Part shown: positions 7,686-15,806 of the stretch, in pieces
Layout: each line of letters starts with the position of its first letter
How positions within the stretch are numbered: position 1 is the stretch's first letter
The notes under the pieces: model-generated
What the model was told of the DNA's origin: nothing
What the model saw: only the letters and a program-made list of their open reading frames with translations
The model's database searches: none
Assembly: GCF_018332695.1 (NCBI RefSeq)
Contig: NZ_BOQN01000063.1
Span: 1 to 64,000, forward strand
Reading direction: 5' to 3'
Source: Paractinoplanes toevensis
GTDB lineage: Bacteria > Actinomycetota > Actinomycetes > Mycobacteriales > Micromonosporaceae
Length of the DNA stretch: 64,000 nt
Made by a program: the position numbers and the translations under genes

Positions 7686-8866
7686 ACCTCGAGGGTGTCG
7701 GAAGCGATCCGGGACCAGCTGAACTTCTCCACCGCCCGGCGCCGCCCGGCCACCCCCATCGTCGCGGCCCGCTGCGGATCCCGGATCAGGGTCGTCATCG
7801 CCGCTGCCAGATCGGCCACGAATTTCTCGGGCGACACCGGCGTACCCGTACCGTCGGAAAGCTGTTCGATCGGCACCAGCAGGCCCGTCTCGCCGTCCGC
7901 GACCACCTCGGGGATGCCGCCCGTCGCGGTAGCGACGACGGCGGTCTCGCAGGCCATCGCCTCGAGATTGACGATGCCCATCGGCTCGTAGATGGACGGG
8001 CAGACGAACACGGTTGCGTGCGTGAGCACCTGGACGACCTCGTGCTTGGGCAGCATCTCCTGCACCCAGATGACGCCGCGCTCGTCGCGGGCCCGGCGCA
8101 GGTCGTCCGCGAGGCCGGCGACCTCGGCGGCGATCTCCGGTGTGTCCGGGGCGCCGGCCAGCAGCACGATCTGGGTCTCGGGCGGCAGATCGTGGCAGGC
8201 CCGCATCAGGTAGGGCAGGCCCTTCTGCCGGGTGATCCGGCCGACGAAGACGACGCTGGGCCGGTCGAGGTCGATGCCGAGCCGGTCGATCACGTCGGTG
8301 CCGCGGTCGGGCGTGTACTGAGCCGTGTCGATGCCGTTGTAGACCACGCGTACCTTGTCGGGGTCGACCGTGGGGTAGGCGGTGAGCACGTCGCGCCGCA
8401 TGCCGCCGGAGACCGCGATGATCGCGTCGGCGTTCTCGATCGCGACCCGCTCGCAGAACGAGGACAGCGCGTAACCGCCGCCGAGCTGCTCGGCCTTCCA
8501 CGGGCGCAGCGGCTCGAGACTGTGCGTGGTGACCACGTGCGGGACGCCGTGCAGGAGCTTGGCGGTGTGCCCGGCAAAGTTCGCATACCAGGTGTGACTG
8601 TGCACGATGTTCGTGCCCTCGCAGCCGGCCGCCATCGCCAGATCGACACCCATCGTGCGCAGCGCCGCGTTGGCCCCGGACAACTCGGCCAAATCGGGGT
8701 AGGCGGTGACCCCCGGCTCGCTGCGCGGCGCGCCGAAGCAGTGCACCCGGACGTCGGCCAGGGGCCGCAGGTCACGAGCGAGATATTCCAGGTGGACGCC
8801 GGCCCCGCCATACACCTCCGGCGGGTACTCCCTGGTGATGAGGTCGACGCGCAGCGATGTTGTCAC
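7667..8866 (-). CDS. glgA: GT4 glycogen synthase / alpha-maltose-1-phosphate synthase
   Basis: This actinobacterial GT4 enzyme has 399 residues from the GTG at 8866. That start gives the family's usual opening, LRVDLITREYPPEVYGGAGVH; the open frame runs further up to 8914. It has the acceptor-side GGAG loop, the donor-binding GRITRQKG and the E-x7-E region IYEPMGIVNLEAMA. It uses ADP-glucose made by GlgC to build alpha-glucan. In mycobacteria the orthologue beside glgC (GlgM) makes maltose-1-phosphate, so that role is equally possible here. The gene is divergent from glgC across a 123-bp shared control region. Confidence 0.9.
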   Translation of the reverse strand: MTTSLRVDLITREYPPEVYGGAGVHLEYLARDLRPLADVRVHCFGAPRSEPGVTAYPDLAELSGANAALRTMGVDLAMAAGCEGTNIVHSHTWYANFAGHTAKLLHGVPHVVTTHSLEPLRPWKAEQLGGGYALSSFCERVAIENADAIIAVSGGMRRDVLTAYPTVDPDKVRVVYNGIDTAQYTPDRGTDVIDRLGIDLDRPSVVFVGRITRQKGLPYLMRACHDLPPETQIVLLAGAPDTPEIAAEVAGLADDLRRARDERGVIWVQEMLPKHEVVQVLTHATVFVCPSIYEPMGIVNLEAMACETAVVATATGGIPEVVADGETGLLVPIEQLSDGTGTPVSPEKFVADLAAAMTTLIRDPQRAATMGVAGRRRAVEKFSWSRIASDTLEVYNSVL

Positions 8867-8989
8867 CCCTGCGAGCCTAGTGCGTCGGAGCGGAACCGGC
8901 GCGGCGCCGCGCAAGATCAGGTAGCCTGTCGTTCGCCGAGTTGCCTTCTTCGGCTGGCATTAGTGCTGGCGGAAAGTTAGCGTCCTTCC
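8867..8989. promoter_or_regulatory. divergent glgA/glgC control region
   Basis: The 123 bp between the two start codons must hold both promoters. An actinobacterial-type -10 candidate, TAGCCT, lies near 8922 on the plus strand, and TTGCCT at 8941 is a possible -35. Neither promoter can be paired with confidence by eye. A GC palindrome (GGCGCGGCGCC-like) sits near 8909-8919. Confidence 0.4.
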
Positions 8990-10222
8990 ATGGCTGTCAA
9001 GGTGCTTGCGATCGTTCTGGCCGGTGGCGAAGGAAAGCGCCTGATGCCCCTCACGGCCGACCGGGCTAAGCCCGGCGTGCCCTTCGGCGGCATCTACCGC
9101 ATGATCGACTTCGTCCTGTCGAATCTGGCGAACGGCGGCTATCTCAAGATCGTCGTGCTGACCCAGTACAAGTCGCACTCGCTCGACCGCCACATCACCA
9201 AGACCTGGCGGATGTCCACCCTGCTCGGCAACTACGTCACCCCGGTGCCGGCCCAGCAGCGCCTCGGCCCGCGGTGGTTCGCCGGCTCGGCCGACGCGAT
9301 CTACCAGAGCCTCAACCTGATCAACGACGAGTCGCCCGACTACGTCATCGTGTTCGGCGCCGACCACATCTACCGCATGGACCCGAAGCAGATGGTCGAG
9401 GACCACATCGCCTCGGGCGCCGCGGTCACCGTGGCCGGCATCCGCCAGCCCAAGGCCGACGCCTGGCAGTTCGGCGTGATCGACGTCGCCGAGGACGGCC
9501 GTCGCATCAAGGCCTTCCGGGAGAAACCCCGCGACGCCGAGGGCCTGCCCGACTCCCCCGACGAGGTCTACGCGTCGATGGGCAACTACGTGTTCACCAC
9601 CCGCGCCCTGTGCGAGGCGGTCACCAAGGACGCGCAGAACCCGGACAGCAAGCACGACATGGGCGGCAACATCATCCCGATGCTGGTCGAGCGGGGCGAG
9701 GCCAACGTCTACGACTTCCGCGACAACAACGTGCCCGGCAGCACCGAGCGCGACCTCGGCTACTGGCGCGACGTGGGCACGCTCGACTCGTTCTACGAGG
9801 CCCACATGGACCTGATCGCCACCCTGCCGATCTTCAATCTCTACAACCACGAGTGGCCGATCTTCACCAACTACGGTTCGTGGCCGCCGGCGAAGTTCGT
9901 GCACGGCTTCGACGACCGCCAGGGCCGAGCCATCGAATCGATGATCTCCCCCGGCGTGGTGGTCTCCGGCTCCCTGGTGGAACGCTCGGTGGTCTCCCCC
10001 AACGTCCGCATCAATTCCTGGGCGCACGTGGAGGGCTCGGTCCTGATGGAGGGCGTCTCGGTGGGCCGGCGAGCGGTCCTGCGCAACGCCATCATCGACA
10101 AGAACGTGGTGATCCCCGAGGGCGCCCAGATCGGCGTCGATCTCGACCGCGACCGAAAGCTCTACACGGTCTCCGACAACGGCATCGTGGTAATCGGCAA
10201 GGGCCAGAAAGTAGAACTCTGA
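8990..10222 (+). CDS. glgC: glucose-1-phosphate adenylyltransferase (ADP-glucose pyrophosphorylase)
   Basis: The 410-residue protein has the typical family length. It opens with the nucleotide-binding loop LAGGEGKRLMPLTADRAKP followed by FGG, then has FGADHIYRMD (metal-binding Asp), the glucose-1-phosphate site VFREKP-type segment (AFREKP) and YWRDVGT. A C-terminal left-handed beta-helix (about 300-400) carries hexapeptide repeats such as SVVSPNVRINSWA and AVLRNAIIDKNVVIP. It makes ADP-glucose, the donor for the divergent glgA product, and is usually allosterically controlled by glycolytic intermediates. The two genes form the committed step and polymerase of glycogen/alpha-glucan synthesis. 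Confidence 0.95.
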   Translation: MAVKVLAIVLAGGEGKRLMPLTADRAKPGVPFGGIYRMIDFVLSNLANGGYLKIVVLTQYKSHSLDRHITKTWRMSTLLGNYVTPVPAQQRLGPRWFAGSADAIYQSLNLINDESPDYVIVFGADHIYRMDPKQMVEDHIASGAAVTVAGIRQPKADAWQFGVIDVAEDGRRIKAFREKPRDAEGLPDSPDEVYASMGNYVFTTRALCEAVTKDAQNPDSKHDMGGNIIPMLVERGEANVYDFRDNNVPGSTERDLGYWRDVGTLDSFYEAHMDLIATLPIFNLYNHEWPIFTNYGSWPPAKFVHGFDDRQGRAIESMISPGVVVSGSLVERSVVSPNVRINSWAHVEGSVLMEGVSVGRRAVLRNAIIDKNVVIPEGAQIGVDLDRDRKLYTVSDNGIVVIGKGQKVEL

Positions 10223-10305
10223 CCCACGCTCCACACGGCGATTAGTCTCGGGCTCGGGGGCGGTCTGTCTCTTCGGAACCGCGCAACGAGCTCGAGGAGA
10301 TCGTC

Positions 10306-10893
10306 ATGACTGCTACCTACACGTTCGACGTGTTCACCAGCCTGGACGGCTTCGGCACCGCCGACGGCGGCGACTGGGAAGGCTACTGGGGCAAGCAGGG
10401 TCCGGAACTGCTCGCCCACCGCGCCGACGAGTACGAACCGGCCCAGCGGCTGGTGCTCGGGGCCAACACCTACCGGGCGTTCACCGAGCTGCTGGCGGCC
10501 GGCACCGAGGAGACCGTGCACGACGCCTGGGTGACCCGGCTGCGGAACCTGCCCGCGATCGTCGTGTCGAACACGCTCGAAGAACCGCTCGACTGGCCGG
10601 ACGCGACCCTGATCAAGGGCGACGCCGTCGAGGTCGTGGCGCGGCTCAAGGAGGAGTCGGACGTGCCGCTGCGGTCGCACGGCAGCCTGTCGATGAACCG
10701 GGCGCTGATGGCGGCCGGCCTGGTCGACCGGCTGCAGGTGACGGTGTTCCCGGTGATCACCGGGCAGTTCGGCAACAACCCGGTCTTCGCCGGGGCGGCC
10801 GACTTCGACCTCGAACTGCTCGAGACGCGGACTCTCGACGGCCGCACCCAGGAGTTCATCTACCGCCCGGCCGTGCACGTCCACACCCGCTAG
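10306..10893 (+). CDS. dihydrofolate reductase/RibD C-terminal domain protein
   Basis: The 195-residue protein has an ATG with GAGGAG just upstream. It shows the RibD-C/DHFR-like fold: FDVFTSLDGFG near the N-terminus, LVLGANTYRAF (about 49-59), VVSNTLEE, RSHGSLSMNRALMAAGLVD and VFPVITG. Such stand-alone proteins use NAD(P)H to reduce small heterocycles and are common in actinobacteria; the substrate is unknown. It follows glgC by 83 bp and may have its own promoter. Confidence 0.8.
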   Translation: MTATYTFDVFTSLDGFGTADGGDWEGYWGKQGPELLAHRADEYEPAQRLVLGANTYRAFTELLAAGTEETVHDAWVTRLRNLPAIVVSNTLEEPLDWPDATLIKGDAVEVVARLKEESDVPLRSHGSLSMNRALMAAGLVDRLQVTVFPVITGQFGNNPVFAGAADFDLELLETRTLDGRTQEFIYRPAVHVHTR

Positions 10894-10941
10894 AGATTCA
10901 AACCCTTTTCCGGTACGGGCAACACCGTCAACAAGCGGGCC

Positions 10942-11035
10942 GGGCCCGCCCGTAGCGGGCGCGCGGAGGGTGAGCTGCACCGGCCGGGACCGCGTGCCAC
11001 GGGACTGAGCCGGCCCGTACGGAAAGATTGAAAGC
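10942..11035 (+). repeat. dispersed structured repeat, copy C
   Basis: This copy has the core CGCGCGGAGGGTGAG with the flanking GC stem (GCCCG..GCGGGC), GTGCCACGGGAC, then CCGGCCCGTACGG and AAAGCGCGAG. The same order of blocks occurs at 25636-25718 (reverse), 25967-26052 and 34627-34709. No protein is encoded. The whole gap 10894-11098 holds only this element. Confidence 0.75.
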
Positions 11036-11098
11036 GCGAGGAAGCTGGGGCTGAGTCTCCGTCCTTTCTCGACAGCATGCCCTGACCCGGAATGATCT

Positions 11099-12097
11099 CT
11101 AGCGGCGTTCCCGCAGGGTCTGGGACGGGGAGACGCCGTAGCGCTCGCGGTAGGCGCCGGCGAAGCGGCCCAGGTGGGTGAAGCCCCAGCGGTAGGCGAC
11201 CTCGCTGACGTTCACCTGCCACGCGTCCGAGCGGGACAGCTCGGAGTGCACCCCGTCGAGGCGCACCCGCTTGAGGTAGCTCAGCGGGGATATGCCGACG
11301 TGCTGCCGGAACGCCTCCTGCAGCACCCGCACCCCGACGCCGGCCACCGAGGCCAGGTCGCTCGCGGTGAACTGCCGCCACGGTTCGGCGTGGATGGCGT
11401 CGAGGGCGCGTTTGACCGTGCGCGGCCGGCGCGGGCCCTGCAGGCCGGCCGGCTCGTCCACGCCGTAGGGGTGTTCGATCGTCAGCGCCAGCCCGCTCAC
11501 CACCATGTCGCGCCAGCGGGCCGCCATCCGGGGCTGCCGGATCAGGCCGTCCTCGGAGCACAGCTCGGTGTGCAGCAGCCGGACCAGCGCCGACCAGGTG
11601 CGGCCCGGCCCGTCGACCAGGTCGAAGCTCTCCCCCAGCAGCAACGGTGACATTATCCGCTGGTCGAGGGTGGCGTCGAGCTCCCGTTCGAGGGCGGCTC
11701 GGTCCACCTTGACCGACATCAGCCGGCAGTCGCCGGGCCAGTCCAGGTCGATCGCGCCGACCGGGCGGTACACGGCGGCGCGGGTCGCATCGGCCAGCAC
11801 GGTGGTGCCTCGGTGCCGGGACCGCAGCGTGCCGGTCAGCGGGGCGAGCACGTGGTAGGCCGTTTCGAGGTCGGCGATGTTGACGTGGATGTCGGAGCCG
11901 TAGCTGATCTTGCCGACGGTGACCGAGCCGATCATCACCACTTCGCCGTGAAAAGCGAACCCGCTGAGGTCACCGACGGGGGTGACCTCAAGCGGGCCGT
12001 AGAACAACTTGCGGCAGAACGCGCGTGCCTCGTCCACGTCGCTCGTCTGCAACGCGACGTGGACCGGTGTGTTCGGGGCCGCGGCCGAGCCGACCAT
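11099..12097 (-). CDS. AraC-family transcriptional regulator
   Basis: The ATG at 12097 gives 332 residues; a GTG at 12106 adds three. The N-terminal 200 residues look like the ligand/dimer domain of the AraC_binding_2 type (FCRKLFYGPLEV, GDCRLMSVKVDR). The C-terminal region has the paired helix-turn-helix: FTASDLASVAGVGVRVLQEAFRQHVG.SPLSYLKR and VSEVAYRWGFTHLGRFAGAYRERYGVSPSQTL. No divergent partner gene is next to it, so the target is unclear; it is tail-on to the repeat element at 10942. Confidence 0.85.
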   Translation of the reverse strand: MVGSAAAPNTPVHVALQTSDVDEARAFCRKLFYGPLEVTPVGDLSGFAFHGEVVMIGSVTVGKISYGSDIHVNIADLETAYHVLAPLTGTLRSRHRGTTVLADATRAAVYRPVGAIDLDWPGDCRLMSVKVDRAALERELDATLDQRIMSPLLLGESFDLVDGPGRTWSALVRLLHTELCSEDGLIRQPRMAARWRDMVVSGLALTIEHPYGVDEPAGLQGPRRPRTVKRALDAIHAEPWRQFTASDLASVAGVGVRVLQEAFRQHVGISPLSYLKRVRLDGVHSELSRSDAWQVNVSEVAYRWGFTHLGRFAGAYRERYGVSPSQTLRERR

Positions 12098-12136
12098 GCC
12101 GTCCACCCTAGACCGAACCAGCGTGGACGGCTGGGC

Positions 12137-12484
12137 TCAGGCGGCCGCTACCTCGGCGGGCCAGGAGAACTCGGCGACCCCGGCGTCGGGCACGTCGACC
12201 TCGGCGAGCGGTGTCACCGGGTTCTGCCAGACCGTGTAGCGGCCGGCCGGGAGGCTGTCGATGACGACGCTCCAGATCACCCCGGATCGCACGTAGCGGG
12301 CTCTAACCGCAGCGTGCGTACGGTGCGCCGGATCGTCGACCGGGCTGACCTCGATCTCGTGCCCGTGCAGCCGGCCGGGGGTGTGGATCACCAGGGCCCC
12401 GATGCCGGCCCCGATGTTGAGGACGACCGTGCCCTGTCCGGACGGCGCCATCGTGTGATGGTGGTGGTGATCGTGAGAAATCAT
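12137..12484 (-). CDS. small His-rich protein coupled to DUF4331, hypothetical
   Basis: The protein is 115 residues from the ATG at 12484, which overlaps the DUF4331 stop (ATGA), so it is translated from the same message. The N-terminus MISHDHHHHHTM carries six histidines and looks metal-binding. The rest is a beta-rich fold (VLNIGAGIGALVIHTPG, HEIEVSPVDD, VIDSLPAGRYTVW, VAEFSWPAEVAAA). I do not recognise a family. A natural poly-His start at an operon end suggests a metal-dependent partner of the DUF4331 protein, but that is inference. Confidence 0.7.
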   Translation of the reverse strand: MISHDHHHHHTMAPSGQGTVVLNIGAGIGALVIHTPGRLHGHEIEVSPVDDPAHRTHAAVRARYVRSGVIWSVVIDSLPAGRYTVWQNPVTPLAEVDVPDAGVAEFSWPAEVAAA

Positions 12485-13872
12485 GGATTGTTGAACCCAT
12501 CGAACGGCGTACCCAGGAAGGGGAATTTCTTCAGCAGGGGGGCACTGGCATCCTTGATGCTCAGGCCCTGCTCGACCAGGCCCGACGCGGCGTCCGGCTT
12601 GAACGTGTCGTCGACCAGGGCGAAGGTGGCCCCGGCGACCGCCTTGATCGAGATGGACACCACGTCGTCCTCGATCCGGCGCCCGTTCGGGAAACCGGCC
12701 AGGTCGCCGTCGAGGATGCCGAACTTCTTCGGTGCCTTCACCGGCGGGATCGCGGTGTTGAGCCGCAGCATGTCGGCCTTGGTGTCGCCGGTCGCGTTCT
12801 GGAAGCCGTCGATCAGCCCGTCCGGGATGCCGGTGAGCAGGATCGCGACCAGGTCGGCGCGGGGCGTCTTGGCCTTGTTGAGGGCGGCCAAATTGTCGAA
12901 CAGGCCGGGGTAGAGCACCGGCAGCAGCCCGGCGAGTTCCGGCTGCTCGACGAACTTGGAGAACCGCTTGTCCTCCTTGGGCTCCAGGCTGTTGAACAGG
13001 TCCTTCTGCGCCATCGGGATGATGACCTCGTTGACCAGCGGGTTGCCCAGCCGGGACACCTGCACCTGCGGGCCGACCTCGACGTCCGCGTTCTTCTTGT
13101 CGCCCTGGCGCACCTGCACCTGGCGACGGCTCGCCGACGTCCACACGCCGATGACGGCGCCCGGGTCGCTCGCGCGGACCTTCTTCTTGCCGTCCCGGCG
13201 CACCATGTGCAGCGGGATCTGCAGGGCGATCGAGTGCACGTTCAGCTTGTCGAGGGCGTTGACCGCCTTGCCCGCGTAGTTGAACAGGCTCGCGCCGACC
13301 AGGTGCTTGTCCTGGAACGGGCGCAGGGTGCCGAGGTCGAAGATCGATCCCAGGTCAACGAAGAACGCGTCGGCGCGCTGGCCGGCGAAGACCTTCTCAC
13401 CGGTCTTGAGCTTCGCGACCGCGTCGGCGGCGAGCTTGGCGTAGTCCGGGATCGAGATCTTGCCGACGTTGCAGGGCGGGCAGGGCAGCTTCGAGTGCAG
13501 CACCGTGCTCTTGCCGTGCGCGTCGACCTTGGTCACCGAGAAGAACTGCCGCCGGTTCCAGTTCTCGTCGTCGAGCGACTTGATCTGGCCGGTGTTGTAC
13601 AGGAACGTGTTGTTGTTGCGCAGCTCGGTGCGGAACCGGAACTGGTAGGTGATGTCCGGTCGCGCGTCACCGTTGGCGTCGATGTGGATCTCGTACAGCA
13701 CGTCGTCACCGAACTCGAAGAAGTTCGGGCCGCTGGCCGGCAGCTGCATCGGAACGTAGTTCGCGATGATCGTCACGGTGTCCGGGTCGTCCGGGCTGAC
13801 GAACGCGTAGAGGTCCGACGAGTCGGCAACCGGGTCCTTGCTGATTTCCGGGGCTTCACGATGCGAAGACAT
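12481..13872 (-). CDS. DUF4331 domain-containing protein
   Basis: The 463-residue protein has GGGGAG upstream of its ATG. The start SSHREAPEIS.DP.ADSSDLYAFVSPD is the hallmark of DUF4331, followed by FFEFGDDVLYEIHIDANGDARPDI. Further family features are the LPCPPCNVG cysteine motif and AGQRADAFFVDLG. The molecular function of DUF4331 proteins is not known; many are secreted, but no signal peptide is visible here. It sits between the Tat protein at 13889 (16 bp) and the His-rich protein (4-bp overlap), so the three form one transcription unit. Confidence 0.88.
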   Translation of the reverse strand: MSSHREAPEISKDPVADSSDLYAFVSPDDPDTVTIIANYVPMQLPASGPNFFEFGDDVLYEIHIDANGDARPDITYQFRFRTELRNNNTFLYNTGQIKSLDDENWNRRQFFSVTKVDAHGKSTVLHSKLPCPPCNVGKISIPDYAKLAADAVAKLKTGEKVFAGQRADAFFVDLGSIFDLGTLRPFQDKHLVGASLFNYAGKAVNALDKLNVHSIALQIPLHMVRRDGKKKVRASDPGAVIGVWTSASRRQVQVRQGDKKNADVEVGPQVQVSRLGNPLVNEVIIPMAQKDLFNSLEPKEDKRFSKFVEQPELAGLLPVLYPGLFDNLAALNKAKTPRADLVAILLTGIPDGLIDGFQNATGDTKADMLRLNTAIPPVKAPKKFGILDGDLAGFPNGRRIEDDVVSISIKAVAGATFALVDDTFKPDAASGLVEQGLSIKDASAPLLKKFPFLGTPFDGFNNP

Positions 13873-13888
13873 TTAGTAAAGCTCCCCT

Positions 13889-14164
13889 TCAGGCTTTCGC
13901 GGCTTTGACGAGCTCGGCGGCAAGTTTCTTGTTCGTTACGGTCTTTTTAGAGCCGCCTTTGAAAATGTCGATGGTGCCCTTCGAGGCATCCCGCAACGAA
14001 ATCACCAGTGGCTGGCCATCGTCCTTCGACTCGCTCTCACCTGCGAGGCTGAGCCCCGCGACACCGGCAACCGAGACGCCCACGCCAGCTGTGGCGGCGA
14101 TGGTGAGAACCTTGCGGCGGGACAGGCGGCTTTGCGCCCGGCTGCCGTAACGAACACGACTCAT
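13889..14164 (-). CDS. small Tat-exported protein, hypothetical
   Basis: The ATG at 14164, preceded by AAAGG, gives 91 residues. A twin-arginine signal (LSRRKVLTIAATAGVGV) leads to a hydrophobic stretch and a mature part of about 45 residues: a beta hairpin (PLVISLRDASKGTIDIF) and a helix (KKLAAELVKAAKA). Small Tat proteins of this shape occur widely in actinobacteria without assigned function. It is the first gene of the DUF4331 unit, so its export may concern the same process. Confidence 0.75.
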   Translation of the reverse strand: MSRVRYGSRAQSRLSRRKVLTIAATAGVGVSVAGVAGLSLAGESESKDDGQPLVISLRDASKGTIDIFKGGSKKTVTNKKLAAELVKAAKA

Positions 14165-14250
14165 GGTCGGCCTTTCGTCATTTCGCTTCGTTGGACTGGA
14201 ACGGCTTACAGCGTCGACGACCATCAGTACGAAGGCCGGGCCGTTGCGGT

Positions 14251-15150
14251 TCAACGGTTTTCGCGACGCCTGCGCAGAAGTCCTCCGATGACCCCCCAGG
14301 CGAGGAACCCGCCACCCAGGACGACGGCTCCCAGGATGATCTGATGCCCCAGGGTGACCTGCTTGTCCTCACTCACGGTGGTGATTGCCTGGGGCTCGGC
14401 CGAGGTCGGCGCGACCGTTTCCGGAATTTCCGAAGTTCCCGCGGTTTTCGTCGGAGACGGCTTCGCCACGGCCGGCTTCGTCGCCGCCTTCACGGCCGCG
14501 GGACTCGGCGACGGCGATGCGGCGGCGGAGGCGGCGGCGGTCTTGAACACCAGATCCGAACAGGAGTAGTAGGTGTCGGGCGTGCTCGACGTCTGCCAGA
14601 CGATGTAGAGGATCTGCCGCCCGGTCCGGTCCTTGGGCAGCTTGACGCCCATCGAGTAGGACCCACCGGCCAGCGGCGGATCCTTGATCTCGGTCAGCTC
14701 ACTGAGATCACCCCAGGCCAGCTTCTTCGTCGGCACATACCCCTGCTTGGTAAGATAAATCCGGAAACTCCCGGCGTGCGGCAGCGTCGCCCGGTACTTG
14801 ATCGGCAACGACCTACCACCGGTCACCGAGGTCGACGGAAAGTCGTCCCGGGCGATGTCCAGGCCCTTGAACTGCGACAACCCGCCGCTGCACAACTCCC
14901 CGTCCGGCACGAACTTCTTGTCGTTCCCGTTCACGTTCGCCACCCGCAGGTTGTCGAACGTGCCGAAATCGCCGCCGTTGGCCTTCCGGGCCGCCTTGCA
15001 CGCCGCCGTATCGGTAGCCGTCCCACCGCCGGCCGCACAGGCCGCGGTCCGGCTGATCGGCGAGGTGGGCGCGCCGTGCGCGAACGCGGGCAGCGCGGGA
15101 ACGAGCGGCACGAGCGCCGCGACAGCGGCGACGGCGAGTCGGCGGATCAT
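14251..15150 (-). CDS. AA10 lytic polysaccharide monooxygenase, membrane-anchored
   Basis: The protein is 299 residues from the ATG at 15150 (GGAGT upstream). Its signal peptide ends PAFA, leaving His25 as the mature N-terminus (HGAPTSPISRTAAC). The second copper-brace histidine is H125 in ATLPHAGSFRIYLT. Oxidative cleavage of chitin or cellulose by such enzymes needs both His residues. A Pro/Ala/Thr linker (about 205-260) and a C-terminal membrane helix with an RRRRENR tail follow, so the enzyme seems tethered rather than released; no LPxTG is seen. It lies 86 bp upstream of the Tat protein on the same strand. Confidence 0.9.
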   Translation of the reverse strand: MIRRLAVAAVAALVPLVPALPAFAHGAPTSPISRTAACAAGGGTATDTAACKAARKANGGDFGTFDNLRVANVNGNDKKFVPDGELCSGGLSQFKGLDIARDDFPSTSVTGGRSLPIKYRATLPHAGSFRIYLTKQGYVPTKKLAWGDLSELTEIKDPPLAGGSYSMGVKLPKDRTGRQILYIVWQTSSTPDTYYSCSDLVFKTAAASAAASPSPSPAAVKAATKPAVAKPSPTKTAGTSEIPETVAPTSAEPQAITTVSEDKQVTLGHQIILGAVVLGGGFLAWGVIGGLLRRRRENR

Positions 15151-15286
15151 GGGGTACTCCCGGAATCTCGGCTGCGGGGTCGGACAGGCTCCGCACGGAG
15201 AAGTACGCAGATGCCCGGTCAGCCGTTCACCTTCCGAGCCGGTGTGATTGCATGGCGAGGTTCGCATCCAAACCCGGAGGAGAGTT

Positions 15287-15655
15287 ATGGAAAAGCCCGA
15301 GATCGGCCCGATCCAGGGCGACCCGCCCGCCGACCTGGTCATCGAGGACCTCACGGTGGGCGACGGCCCCGAGGCGTCCGCCGGCCAGACGGTGAAGGTG
15401 CACTACGTGGGCGTCTCCCACTCGACGGGCGCGCAGTTCGACGCCTCCTGGGACCGCGGCGACACGTTCGACTTCGCGCTCGGCGCCGGCCAGGTCATCG
15501 GCGGCTGGGACAAGGGCGTCCAGGGCATGAAGGTGGGCGGCCGTCGCAAGCTGACCATCCCGCCGCACCTGGGTTACGGCTCCCGCGGTGCCGGCGGCGT
15601 CATCAAGCCCAACGAGACGCTCATCTTCATCGTCGATCTGCTCGGCGTCAGCTGA
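15287..15655 (+). CDS. cytosolic FKBP-type peptidyl-prolyl cis-trans isomerase
   Basis: The protein has 122 residues from the ATG at 15287, behind a strong GGAGGAGAG site. It is a single FKBP domain: VKVHYVGV, FDASWDRGDTFDF, LGAGQVIGGWDKGVQGMKVGGRR, LTIPPHLGYG and LIFIVDLL, all conserved in active FKBPs. There is no signal or membrane segment, so it is cytoplasmic. It is monocistronic, ending at the terminator at 15672. Confidence 0.93.
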   Translation: MEKPEIGPIQGDPPADLVIEDLTVGDGPEASAGQTVKVHYVGVSHSTGAQFDASWDRGDTFDFALGAGQVIGGWDKGVQGMKVGGRRKLTIPPHLGYGSRGAGGVIKPNETLIFIVDLLGVS

Positions 15656-15671
15656 GGCTTGCGCAACACCG

Positions 15672-15708
15672 GAGGGAGGCAGGCCAGGCGGCCCGCCTCC
15701 CTCTTTTT
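15672..15708 (+). terminator. rho-independent terminator after FKBP
   Basis: A 9-bp stem, GAGGGAGGC (15672-15680) pairing with GCCTCCCTC (15695-15703), is followed by TTTTT (15704-15708). The loop contains a smaller GCC/GGC stem. Confidence 0.88.
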
Positions 15709-15806
15709 ACGGTACGGCCGTCGCCGTCGCCGACCGCAGAACACCCGTCCCGCCGAGCAGCGCGACCCAGGCGCGGCTCACGGCCGCGACGCGCCGTTCG
15801 CGTGGG

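Noticed and set aside
10894..11098. A possible tRNA-like GGTTTGAATC on the minus strand near 10894-10910
   Set aside because: No acceptor stem, anticodon arm or CCA-like context could be paired.
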